NCBI GenBank assembly: GCA_965223435.1
Contig: CBDCWQ010000019.1
Location: 744,001 to 808,000 of the forward strand
Direction: 5' to 3'
DNA length: 64,000 bases
From: CBDCWQ01 sp965223435
Lineage (GTDB): Bacteria > Myxococcota > Kuafuiibacteriia > Kuafuiibacteriales > Kuafuiibacteriaceae
A model generated the notes under the pieces. That model saw nothing but the letters and a program-made list of their open reading frames with translations, did not search any database and was not told the origin of the DNA. The position numbers and the translations under genes were made by a program. Positions 55,997-64,000 of the stretch are shown one piece after another (position 1 is the first letter of the stretch; every line of letters begins with the position of its first letter).

Positions 55997-56440
55997 CTAC
56001 TTCACGCGTATCTCCTTGACGCTAGTCTTCGCGCCAGGCGATTTTGGAAGATGCACATACACGAGGCCGTCTTTGTTCTCTGCAACGATCTTGTTTTCGT
56101 TGATACCGTCGGGCAGCGAGAACTTCCGACAAAAACGCCCGTAAGAACGTTCGACACGGTGGGTCTTTTCTCCTTTCTCTTCTCTTTTTGAATGCTTTTC
56201 ACCTGATATGGAAAGCGTTCCTTCATTCACATCGATCTTGACGTTTTTCCTTTCTACGCCTGGAAGTTCGGCGGTCACAACAAACTCTTCTGCATTTTCC
56301 GTGATATCCACACGCGGATTCCAATCGGACATCGTCATGCGAACAACGTTCCCCGCTCCGCCTTCGGGCATAAAGAATGCATTAAGCCGACTTGAAATAT
56401 CTTCTAACTCGCGCCACGGATTCCAACGAACGAGATCCAT
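55997..56440 (-). CDS. Small heat-shock protein (Hsp20/alpha-crystallin family)
   Basis: A 147-aa chaperone. ATG 56440 has GGAGG 5 nt upstream and starts the usual MDLVRWNPWREL leader. The alpha-crystallin domain (about 45-135) has the typical PRVDITENAEEFVVTAELPGVERKNVKI and ERSYGRFCRKFSLPDGI segments, and the C-terminus carries an IRVK (I-x-V) motif for oligomer contacts. It holds unfolding proteins during stress. It lies between PPK2 upstream and a CBS gene downstream. Confidence 0.95.
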   Translation of the reverse strand: MDLVRWNPWRELEDISSRLNAFFMPEGGAGNVVRMTMSDWNPRVDITENAEEFVVTAELPGVERKNVKIDVNEGTLSISGEKHSKREEKGEKTHRVERSYGRFCRKFSLPDGINENKIVAENKDGLVYVHLPKSPGAKTSVKEIRVK

Positions 56441-56625
56441 CTTACCCTCCTTGGCTCTCACACATGGAGAGACCGAATACACATGATGAATGAGCAACAT
56501 TCGTGCCAAGGGAGATCGTCTAAGGGTTCCTTCCGCACCCATGTCTCTTCGTGCGCGTCCGTCACGACGTCGTAACCCAAGCATCCAGTTCGGTCGACGC
56601 GCGTAACGCCTGTCCCCAGGCGCAC

Positions 56626-57519
56626 CTAGTAGAGCTCGGAGACGAAGGTTTGATCGCTGATCGGGGGCCTGACGTAGCCCCCGAGCTCTTGACGCGGGGG
56701 CAGAACAATCTCATCGTGCGAAAGATGGTTATACTCAATTTGACCCAAGAGGTGGGCGATGCAGTTGAGGCGCGCCTTCTTTTTGACGTCGGCGCGAACG
56801 ACGTACCACGGCGCCTGCTTGATATCGGTGTGGGCGAACATTTCGTCCTTGGCTTTTGAGTACTCAACCCAGCGTCTTCGGGATTCCAGATCCATGGGGC
56901 TCAACTTCCATCGCTTGGTTGGATTGCGGATCCGGTCTTGAAAACGACGCTCCTGCTCCTCGTCGCTCACTGAAAACCAGTACTTGATGAGAATGATTCC
57001 GGATCGCATAAGCATGCGCTCAAAACCGGGGCAACTTCGAAGGAATTCTCGGTATTCATCTTCGGTGCAAAAGCCCATCACCCGCTCCACACCGGCACGA
57101 TTGTACCAACTGCGATCGAACAAGACCATCTCGCCGGCTGCCGGAAGATGAGCCACATACCTCTGAAAATACCACTGACTCTGTTCACGCTCCGTCGGGG
57201 TCGCCAACGCAGCCACACGACAAAAGCGGGGATTCAAACTTTGCGTGATTCGCTTGATCACGCCGCCCTTTCCCGCAGCGTCGCGGCCCTCAAAAATCAC
57301 GACCACCTTGAGACCTCGAGTGCGAATCCACTCCTGGAGCTTTACGAGCTCCACCTGAAGACGGGCCAGTTCTCGCAGGTAGACCTTGTTTTTGATCTTC
57401 TGGGTCTGTTGTCGCTCGACCTCCGACACCAGTTCCGAGACGCTCTGCGTTTCGGCGACCGACTCCTCGATCTCCTCACCAGTCCGCTTCCCTTTTTTGC
57501 TGTTCCGTCCTTCGCTCAT
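56626..57519 (-). CDS. ppk2: Polyphosphate kinase 2 (PPK2 family)
   Basis: A 297-aa phosphotransferase that moves phosphate between polyphosphate and nucleotides. Walker A is FEGRDAAGKGG and Walker B is LFDRSWYNRAGVERV; the lid segment is RIRNPTKRWKLSPMDLESRRRWVEYSKAKDEMF. Single-domain length is normal for the family. ATG 57519 is chosen; GTG 57537 is possible. A charged N-terminal tail of about 45 residues precedes the catalytic core. Among stress genes, it may use polyphosphate to restore ADP/GDP or ATP; the direction cannot be told from sequence alone. Confidence 0.94.
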   Translation of the reverse strand: MSEGRNSKKGKRTGEEIEESVAETQSVSELVSEVERQQTQKIKNKVYLRELARLQVELVKLQEWIRTRGLKVVVIFEGRDAAGKGGVIKRITQSLNPRFCRVAALATPTEREQSQWYFQRYVAHLPAAGEMVLFDRSWYNRAGVERVMGFCTEDEYREFLRSCPGFERMLMRSGIILIKYWFSVSDEEQERRFQDRIRNPTKRWKLSPMDLESRRRWVEYSKAKDEMFAHTDIKQAPWYVVRADVKKKARLNCIAHLLGQIEYNHLSHDEIVLPPRQELGGYVRPPISDQTFVSELY

Positions 57520-57643
57520 ACCCCCGTCGCGTACCACGGTTCACCAAAACCGAACACCCCACCTCTTTCACCCAGACAGCAAGAAGAAACGAGAGCCTCC
57601 GCCTATGGGCGGGCCCGCCACAAACACCCGATCAAGGACTGCT

Positions 57644-58348
57644 CTAAGTAGACTGCTGGATAACCTGCGCGAGCACCTCCTCTCGTTTGTCCGGATCAAG
57701 CAGACGGGCTGCGCGGAAACGAACACCCTCTCGGCCTGCCCAGTAAGATGAAAACAGCGGACCACCCTGGGGCTCAGAAAAGAGCTTCACGAGCCTGTCC
57801 CGCACATTGTCGCTGGACTCCCCCCACACGATGGTTTCGGGCCGATCTACGCCTCCCTGAAGAATCAAAAAGACGCCGGGCCCGTCGGGTGCAGCCTCAA
57901 CTTCTGAGCCATTCAACTCGTGGTCCTCGGTCCACACCAGCCCGGTGGCCTTGTCGTAGTGGGGAAAAGTCCAAGGGTGCCGGGCAGGTAGGCCCTCCAG
58001 GGCGCGCAGAATATCCAACGCCGAGACATTGCCGACGACCGTCAAGTCATCCACCACTGGAAGGCGGTGAAAGCCCGTTTCTGAGAGATACCGAGCGGCC
58101 TCGCGGACGGTCGTCTCCGGATGGACGACAAACGGAGGCGAGCTCATGTATTGCGATACTGACTCGGACCAATTGGCGTCGATGACATCCGAAAAAGAGA
58201 TTGTGCCCACCGCTTTTTTGGCCCCATCGACCACCGGTGCGCCGTGGATTCCGAACCGTTGCAACTCCCGAACGACCGCGCCCACCCGATCTGAGATCTT
58301 CGCCACGTAGACCTCTCGGTTCATGATTTCTTTTACTCTGATAGCCAT
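57644..58348 (-). CDS. CBS-pair protein with GIY-YIG-like C-terminal domain
   Basis: A 234-aa protein. Residues 1-125 are a CBS pair (MNREVYVAKI...GIHGAPVVDGAKKAVGTISFSDVID and MSSPPFVVHPETTVREAARYL...RLPVVDDLTVVGNVSALDIL). The C-terminal part (about 145-230) contains GPGVFLIL, ETIVWGESSDNVRDRLVKLF and a terminal helix. This follows the pattern of a GIY-YIG nuclease fold, with GVF for GIY, VWG for YIG and the conserved Arg in the following helix. That reading is mine and unverified. It is first in a minus-strand run with PPK2, Hsp20 and a second CBS protein. Confidence 0.8.
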   Translation of the reverse strand: MAIRVKEIMNREVYVAKISDRVGAVVRELQRFGIHGAPVVDGAKKAVGTISFSDVIDANWSESVSQYMSSPPFVVHPETTVREAARYLSETGFHRLPVVDDLTVVGNVSALDILRALEGLPARHPWTFPHYDKATGLVWTEDHELNGSEVEAAPDGPGVFLILQGGVDRPETIVWGESSDNVRDRLVKLFSEPQGGPLFSSYWAGREGVRFRAARLLDPDKREEVLAQVIQQST

Positions 58349-58643
58349 CAGCTACACTCCTCTTCACTGGGTGATGCGCCCGTCTTTTGCAGGGGCCATG
58401 CCAACCGTCACCAGTCTCCATCATCCCCATTTGGTCCGCCGCAATCCGTGGGCTTGTTACCTAGCTGTAACCCTTATCCGGTGCGAAGCCCTGGGTCGTA
58501 ACTCGCGGCTCAGCGTAGTCGCCCCGGGGAAGGAGCCAGGTACGGACAACGGCCACCCGGGGGAGGGCGCTCTTGCACTCGAGCACATTCGAAACGCATG
58601 CGGCCCCGTCCAAGTGCGTTCACATTCATGGTATGAACAACCC

Positions 58644-59183
58644 ATGATAAAGATTCCCATAACGCTCTGCCTTGGATTTCTGGCGCTGACCATAGGCGCC
58701 TGTGCGAGAACCCCCGTTGCATCATCCGGCCAAGAAGGTAAAACGAGCTGTTGCGCCCACCAATGTCCCATGCAGGCCAAAACTGAAGGCCAACGACCTG
58801 GCTGCCCCATGGGGCTCGAAGGAACGTCCGTCCGCGCCGAAAACTTGGATGAGGGGGCTGCGCTGGTTTTTTCAACGACAGGTGACGTTCAAGCCCTGCA
58901 ATCCCTCATTGAGGCCAAGGCCCAGTGGAAAAACACCCACCATGGTTGCCACCCTGGTTGCGCCCACACCAGCGACGCCCCTTGTGCCCACAAGGGACAC
59001 CACCCGGACAAGCCCGAGGTCAAGATTCAGGCCGTCAATACGGCAGATGGAGCAAGACTGGAGTTTAGAGCTGAAGATCAAACCGCCCGCGAAGCTATCC
59101 GGCAACGCATTCAGCGCCGTGCAGAAAAGATGAATCACTGCCCCATGGGACAAAAAAAGCCCGGTGCAAAACCGCAAACGTAG
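58644..59183 (+). CDS. Cys/His-rich lipoprotein, possible metal-binding
   Basis: A 179-aa predicted lipoprotein. ATG 58644 is chosen because it starts a signal peptide ending in TIGAC; the frame extends over 100 codons upstream without support. The mature part has clustered Cys/His: SCCAHQCPM, a second CPM, a run HHGCHPGCAH...CAHKGHHPD at about residues 94-124, and NHCPMG near the end. Two segments (ALVFSTTGDVQALQSLIEAKA and ARLEFRAEDQTAREAIRQRI) resemble each other and flank the His/Cys run. This suggests binding of copper, zinc or another soft metal at the cell surface. No known family was recognised. Confidence 0.8.
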   Translation: MIKIPITLCLGFLALTIGACARTPVASSGQEGKTSCCAHQCPMQAKTEGQRPGCPMGLEGTSVRAENLDEGAALVFSTTGDVQALQSLIEAKAQWKNTHHGCHPGCAHTSDAPCAHKGHHPDKPEVKIQAVNTADGARLEFRAEDQTAREAIRQRIQRRAEKMNHCPMGQKKPGAKPQT

Positions 59184-59266
59184 CGCCGTTGGCTTACCGG
59201 ATCTCGTTCTCTCGTCGGTCGCACATAGAGTAGGTCGAGAAGATTCTGCCTGGCACGCTGGCCCGT

Positions 59267-60838
59267 TCACTCACAGTTGTTCAGCGCTCCCGTGTTGCTG
59301 CTGAACGATACGCGATCCACCACGCCTCCTCGACATTTCACGGCACCATCCTGGAAGTGATTCCGTCTCACGCCCACACTCCCCGTCGTGCCTAGGTATT
59401 CATTGCCCTGAGAACTGGTGTGGGTGTTTCCAATCAGCAAATCACCCGCGCGGAAATCATTACGCCGAACCGTAGCCTGTTCATTGCTATAAAACCGAAA
59501 GGGCGCTCCAACAGGAGATGAGCCCAAAAACTCAAAGGTGTTGTCTTCCACCAGAACGTCATGGAAGTATCTGAAGTCCGATATGATTTGGCCCTTGGGG
59601 CAATCGTTGCAGCGGAAAAGATTGTTGCGGACGATAACATTCTCAATGCCGTCACCGACCTCGTGAAAGGGTTTGAACTTTGGCTCTCGGGTCTCGGGAT
59701 CCTCCCCAACTTTGACCCGTTTGAGTCCCACGCCACCTTGGAACTTGAGAATTTGTCCATCACTGGTGATCTTGTTGTGTTCCACTACCGTGTTTTGTAC
59801 GAAATTCGTATCCTTGCCGGTTTTGTTTTCGAGGATAAGGTTGAAATTGACCGCACTGACAACTTCGTTGTGTCGAAAAGTAAAACCCTCCGTGCCGTCG
59901 AATATATCAATCATTTGCCTCCCGATTGCACTCTTGATGTCGATCTTGTTGTTTTCAAATAGCACGTCGGTCGTGTGAAAAGGTGTGATTCGATAGTTCC
60001 CTGTGAATCGCTCTGGCGCACGCTCAATGTCTCCAAGCTTAAGCAAACGCAGGAAGTTCTTGGCCCTGAACACATTGCGCTTGATATGAACGTCTTTGAA
60101 ACCCCGAATGGTGATGAGGTCGTTCTGGATCGTGGGTGCGGCCAAACTCCAGTATCCGAGATCTCCGACAAAGAGATTGCGCTCAATACGCACCTCTCTT
60201 GGCCCACCGGAGCCGATATCAGGGCCACCCACAGCCGCAAATCTGGCCCGAAGGACGACGCGGCATCTTCTAAATGTATTGTCTATCAACGTAGCCCTGT
60301 CCCTATTCATCGCCGAAATACAGGTGGGGGCCGCACCACCCGCAAACTCGGTGGACTTGCTCTCGATCGTAAGACCCCGTAGAAAGAAGTTGCTCTTGTG
60401 CACTTCGATCGCATGATGCGCGGTCGACTTGATGTGGGCTCCACGGCCGTACAGACCACTTCCCTGCTTGGGGAGTCGAATACGTGTTCGGGTGTGATAG
60501 ACGCCAGGCGGCAAGAAGACCACCCGGTGTTTGGCCAAAGCCTCGTTGATTTTGATGGCGTCATCGTCACGCGGATCGTCAGGCGTCGCGCCCTGTTTCA
60601 CCGCATTTCCCGGCGCGCAACCCCGGCAATGCTTGGTTCCCTGAATCGACCTTTGGTTGAGCCATCGACCAACTCGAGGCCCCACTGCTTGGTCGATCAA
60701 GCCCCTGGGAGGCAAAGTAGACACTGCACTTGCTGACTCAAAACCGGGGTCTTGAGGACCACATCCCAGGGGTACCGCCAGACTCAAGCCAACACAGAGT
60801 GGGACAATAGCAAGTTGAATCTGTTTCGTGATTTCCAT
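59267..60838 (-). CDS. Parallel beta-helix lipoprotein (pectin-lyase fold)
   Basis: A 523-aa lipoprotein. ATG 60838 is chosen for its signal peptide ending in PLGCG; the frame runs 86 codons further without support. From about residue 90 it has a pectin-lyase-type right-handed beta-helix: DDAIKINEALAKHRVVFLPPGVYHTRTRIRLP followed by stacked N-rich coils (IERNLFVGD, IKRNVFRAKN, VEHNKITSDG, VRNNLFRCND, VRRNDFRAGD). An acidic-polysaccharide lyase, hydrolase or binding role is possible; no catalytic set could be fixed. It is divergent from a truncated pectate lyase gene. Confidence 0.86.
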   Translation of the reverse strand: MEITKQIQLAIVPLCVGLSLAVPLGCGPQDPGFESASAVSTLPPRGLIDQAVGPRVGRWLNQRSIQGTKHCRGCAPGNAVKQGATPDDPRDDDAIKINEALAKHRVVFLPPGVYHTRTRIRLPKQGSGLYGRGAHIKSTAHHAIEVHKSNFFLRGLTIESKSTEFAGGAAPTCISAMNRDRATLIDNTFRRCRVVLRARFAAVGGPDIGSGGPREVRIERNLFVGDLGYWSLAAPTIQNDLITIRGFKDVHIKRNVFRAKNFLRLLKLGDIERAPERFTGNYRITPFHTTDVLFENNKIDIKSAIGRQMIDIFDGTEGFTFRHNEVVSAVNFNLILENKTGKDTNFVQNTVVEHNKITSDGQILKFQGGVGLKRVKVGEDPETREPKFKPFHEVGDGIENVIVRNNLFRCNDCPKGQIISDFRYFHDVLVEDNTFEFLGSSPVGAPFRFYSNEQATVRRNDFRAGDLLIGNTHTSSQGNEYLGTTGSVGVRRNHFQDGAVKCRGGVVDRVSFSSNTGALNNCE

Positions 60839-61063
60839 CCCGCACAAAGAAGCAAGATCGGTGCCCGTGCGTTTGAACACCCAAGCGCTGTAGGTGACGC
60901 CATGATCAGGTACTCGAAACCGTCTGGTGCCTGCCGAACCGCCGGACACCTTCGTCCATACAACCAAGATTGAACAGGAATCGGGACGGACATTCGGCCC
61001 AGAATTCTTTGTCCTAAGGGGTTGGTACAAAGTTTGCTCAGAAGCCGATCCCTCGGAGGTACG

Positions 61064-61759
61064 ATGGATCCACGAAAAAATACAACCATGACCCAAGCTG
61101 GGGGACTCGGAACGGTTTCACAAGCCGCACTTGTCGATCATATCAACAACTACTACCAAGTGGGACCCATCCATGAAGGCCGAAGCAACCTCATACCCTG
61201 GCTTTTTAAGTACATTTTCGTCGAAGGTGAAATCGCCCAAATTTATACTGCGGGCAATCTCGTCATGCCTGATTTTCACACCGACGACGATGCCGACAAC
61301 TGGCATCTATGGGAAGGGAGAACAACAAGCTGGTCTCAGCACCTTCCAATAGCAGAATCCGTCTACCGCAAACACATTGCGAACCAGCCAAGCGCCCATC
61401 CCGTTACGGTTCAGACGGCACGAGAGGCCTATACATCCGTCATGCAGGATGTCGGCGCAAACGCCCGACTCGACGAGAACGGCAACTGGGTCTTCAACCT
61501 CGATTCAGTCGACCAGATTTACCTAGAAGACGTGATGGAGCGAAAAGGCCCAACCAAATATAGACTTCCTGACAGCCACAGCTATCCTGAACAGGACGCA
61601 GGGACCGCCTATCCTGATCGTGACGAAGACGGAATGTCTGACCTATGGGAAAAGGCAAACAATCTCGATCCTTACGATTCTACCGACGGAAAGCTCAAGA
61701 CCCTTAGCAACAATGAATACACGAATTTGGAAGTATTCCTGAATGGCGGATGTTTATGA
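61064..61759 (+). pseudogene. 5'-truncated pectate lyase (PL1-like C-terminal part)
   Basis: A 231-aa frame that matches only the C-terminal half of PL1-type pectate lyases: LVDHINNYYQVGP, AGNLVM, DNWHLW, ARDAYTSV-like block (AREAYTSVMQDVGAN) and the hallmark end YPDRDEDGMSDLWEKANNLDP...NEYTNLEVFLNG. The N-terminal signal peptide and catalytic beta-helix are absent, and no matching sequence was seen upstream. A good ribosome binding site (GGAGG, 5 nt before ATG 61064) means the fragment could still be translated. Most likely a deletion remnant. Confidence 0.62.
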
Positions 61760-61858
61760 GTGTTCGGCTCGGGCTCCGTACGGCCCAATGGGCAGTGATC
61801 GAAGCGCCCTCGTCACCAGCCGACGCGGGCGTAATCGAAGTGAGCCAACGGATCAGGC

Positions 61859-64000
61859 CTACTCTGGTTCGCTGACACCGGGCAAGGGAACGGGCTGCGG
61901 ATCCACGTCAAGCGGAGGAAGCCTTGGCCATTCGACGATGACCGGTCCGGTTGGCCGCGGCGTGGTCGAACCTGAGTCCTCCTCCGGGTTTCCGTCTGCC
62001 TTGGGTTGAGGCTTCGAGACTTCGCCGAGAATGGGTGTCAACCGTGGTTTTGGGAAGTTTTCGGGATCAACAGGGACGGTTGTGTGGTCTAGGCGATCCA
62101 CTGAAGCGGCATTGCCATCGGGCGCAGCTTCTTGTTCGCCTTGCCTCGCGCCGGGACTGTCGTCAAAAAAGTCGGGCTTTTGGTCGCGGTCCTCATCCTC
62201 GAGACAGCTACACTTGGCTCGAGCGATACATTCTAGGTTCAGCTCTTCTCCACCTGCCGTCGGTGCTCGGCAATTCATTTCTGCGGACGGGGGCGGATTG
62301 TTGTGGAGGCGATGCGTGCATCCAAGGGAATTGCAGTGGAATCGGCAAGCATCATCGTTCATGGCAGCAAGCGGAGGCTCGCACAGCGTGCTCAGGGCTT
62401 GGATCACCGCCGAGCTTAGGCAACCCTGGGGTGCGTTGCCGAGGGCAACCTTTTGTGATAGGCGCTCGCTTATAAAACCGGTTCCAGGACATGAGGGTGC
62501 TACCTCAGGCTCGTCATTTGGCCGTGACACCGCTCGAAATTCGTCTTCCGATGCGACACCTTCTTCGCAGCCACATTGAGCGTAGTCGCTTGTGTATTCG
62601 TATCGACTTTGACCACTGCAGTCCCAAGGAGACTCAAGAATGGCAGACGCGAACGGGATATCGTTCCACGCCCAATAGGGCTGGGGTGCGACCAGCACAC
62701 CACCCGCGGCCGCGGCCACACCAACCGGATTTGGACCTCCGCCGAGTACAAATCCCGCTGCCCCCTCAAGAACGGCAAAAATGGACTGCTTCTTGTTTGG
62801 CGCGTTTCCGCCCTCCAAAATATTCTCTACGATGCCCCATTTGAAAGCATCGAAGTCATGAAAATCGAGACGGCGACGCTGGTATCGAACCCCAAAAAAA
62901 GCCCGAGCATCGTGACAGCGTGTGGCGCGTTGCACATCAGCACTACACGAAAACTGGATGTTTGCTGACTGAGTGAGTTTGATAGACTTGCTGATCTCGT
63001 TCGCAAGATGGGCGTCAAGGCTGGTATCAGATCCTGGAGACTTATCCGTTTTGTCGGAATAGCCGACGCTTCCTGAAATCGAGGCCTCGTCCTTTTCGGA
63101 AACTTCCAGCCTTGAAGTCGTCAGCGCATCAATGGTGACCGAAGGAAACTCGCATACGGTGCTCCCCCCGGGATGTTCACTTGAAACGTTTTTCGCGATG
63201 CACAGGCACGCGCCACCCACCCGTTCCTTTTCGACCATATCGAGATCGTGGGTCACGATCTTGGTCCAGCCCCCGTGCACCAAGACGGAAGAGAAGTGTT
63301 CCACCACAAAATCAATGTGTGACGGCGTCAAGATCGCGGTACCCACGCGGGTGGGCTGGACCGTCGGCGGGCTCGAGCCATCTTTGTCCGCCAGTGTGAA
63401 AAGAATGCTCTCACCTTCCTTTAGGTAGGCCGATTCTTGCGGGGGCAGCGGAATGACAAGGTGGGCCCTGCGGGTCTCAAACCGCACATGCTTGGTAGGA
63501 TCTTCTCCGTGAACAAGGGCCGAGATCCTCGGCTGTCCCGGCAACAACCACTCTTTGCGCATGCCTTTTTCATCCAGCAGCACAAAATAGAGCGAACCTG
63601 CCCGGTCGAGATCTTCCTTGGCGGCTTCGATGAACACACCCTCACCAAACTCGATACGCGTATCGGCGACTCGGAACCCAGGTCTCGAGTCGCTATAGCG
63701 ATGTAAGCCGATGACGCCCACATCGTGGGTGGCCGCGCGTCTCAAAAAAGCGCGTCGGTTCCGCTCCATGTGAGGCGCGCTCACGTCGATCCAACATAGA
63801 TCATGGACACGGTGAACATGCACCCAAAACGAGAGCCTAAAGCTTCCGTCGGCCCGACTGACGGTGCGAGGTGGATAGCCATAGCCAGAGAGTTTGGAAC
63901 CTTTAGGATCGCAGAAAGGAAGAACCGTAGCCCCTCCAACCGGCGCACCAAGGGTGTCAACGATCCTACCCGTCACCTCAACCCTGGAATAGTCACCGTA
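61859..64000 (-). CDS. Large Cys-containing surface protein, N-terminus beyond window
   Basis: The frame is open from the right edge, so at least 713 residues belong to a longer protein; a GTG at 63976 is internal. It opens with a carboxypeptidase-regulatory-like beta sandwich (VTGRIVDTLGAPVGGATVLPF...SRADGSFRLSF), common in exported proteins. A second beta region follows, then a Cys-rich central part (CLCIAKN, CGCEEG, CRFHCNSLGC, CSCLED) and a DEDRDQKPDFFDD calcium-type motif. The C-terminus is a Pro-rich acidic tail. No catalytic motif was recognised. Confidence 0.8.
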   Translation of the reverse strand, partial: YGDYSRVEVTGRIVDTLGAPVGGATVLPFCDPKGSKLSGYGYPPRTVSRADGSFRLSFWVHVHRVHDLCWIDVSAPHMERNRRAFLRRAATHDVGVIGLHRYSDSRPGFRVADTRIEFGEGVFIEAAKEDLDRAGSLYFVLLDEKGMRKEWLLPGQPRISALVHGEDPTKHVRFETRRAHLVIPLPPQESAYLKEGESILFTLADKDGSSPPTVQPTRVGTAILTPSHIDFVVEHFSSVLVHGGWTKIVTHDLDMVEKERVGGACLCIAKNVSSEHPGGSTVCEFPSVTIDALTTSRLEVSEKDEASISGSVGYSDKTDKSPGSDTSLDAHLANEISKSIKLTQSANIQFSCSADVQRATRCHDARAFFGVRYQRRRLDFHDFDAFKWGIVENILEGGNAPNKKQSIFAVLEGAAGFVLGGGPNPVGVAAAAGGVLVAPQPYWAWNDIPFASAILESPWDCSGQSRYEYTSDYAQCGCEEGVASEDEFRAVSRPNDEPEVAPSCPGTGFISERLSQKVALGNAPQGCLSSAVIQALSTLCEPPLAAMNDDACRFHCNSLGCTHRLHNNPPPSAEMNCRAPTAGGEELNLECIARAKCSCLEDEDRDQKPDFFDDSPGARQGEQEAAPDGNAASVDRLDHTTVPVDPENFPKPRLTPILGEVSKPQPKADGNPEEDSGSTTPRPTGPVIVEWPRLPPLDVDPQPVPLPGVSEPE

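Overview
The window looks like a chromosomal segment of a deltaproteobacterial-type predator or scavenger lineage (Myxococcota/Bradymonadota-like; inferred, since no rRNA is present). The signs are a Hanks-type Ser/Thr kinase with an N-terminal Cys motif, an FHA-domain sigma54 activator, many large cysteine-rich lipoproteins, and RCC1, Kelch, RHS and beta-helix surface proteins. Genes lie on both strands, mostly as single genes or short operons. Starts were re-chosen from signal peptides, lipoboxes and ribosome binding sites, so several differ from the longest reading frame.

Layout. 1-3002: signalling genes (partial kinase, TPR-like exported protein, divergent FHA/sigma54 regulator). 3031-10791: a 1033-aa lipoprotein, an MFS exporter divergent from a CaiB/BaiF CoA-transferase, and a hemerythrin plus diiron metallo-beta-lactamase fusion. 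11093-16577: a three-gene operon joined by ATGA overlaps, coding for an exosortase with an EpsI-like tail, a multi-pass VIT/VWA membrane protein with a PEP-CTERM tail, and a membrane-anchored endonuclease/exonuclease/phosphatase-fold protein. I read it as a dedicated exosortase/substrate system. 16622-18153: two matched palindromes, the second reaching into the start of an ATPase/PD-(D/E)XK gene. 18689-35270: a Kelch lipoprotein, then a 14.7-kb gene for a 4905-aa exported protein with a decayed amidase/PGRP domain and two LamG domains. 35780-37331: tRNA-Thr(CGT) and a DNA photolyase. 37687-42986: a DNRLRE/beta-helix lipoprotein followed by a small accessory island. That island holds a four-helix-bundle gene enclosed by long inverted repeats and short flanking direct repeats, a decayed transposase, and an HNH endonuclease gene. 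43042-54182: an RCC1 propeller lipoprotein with a WGNG-repeat stalk, a cytochrome c'-like protein, and a 2437-aa RHS lipoprotein ending in a serine-hydrolase-like tip. 54992-58348: a TRL-like lipoprotein and a stress cluster (CBS, Hsp20, PPK2, CBS plus a GIY-YIG-like tail). 58644-64000: a Cys/His-rich lipoprotein, a beta-helix lipoprotein, a 5'-truncated pectate lyase, and a large protein running off the right edge.

The most unusual items are the inverted-repeat four-helix cassette (40638-41151), the paired palindromes at the ATPase start (16622-16716), the exosortase operon, the giant pseudo-amidase protein, and the hemerythrin-ODP fusion. No CRISPR array, rRNA, replication origin or complete insertion sequence was seen.
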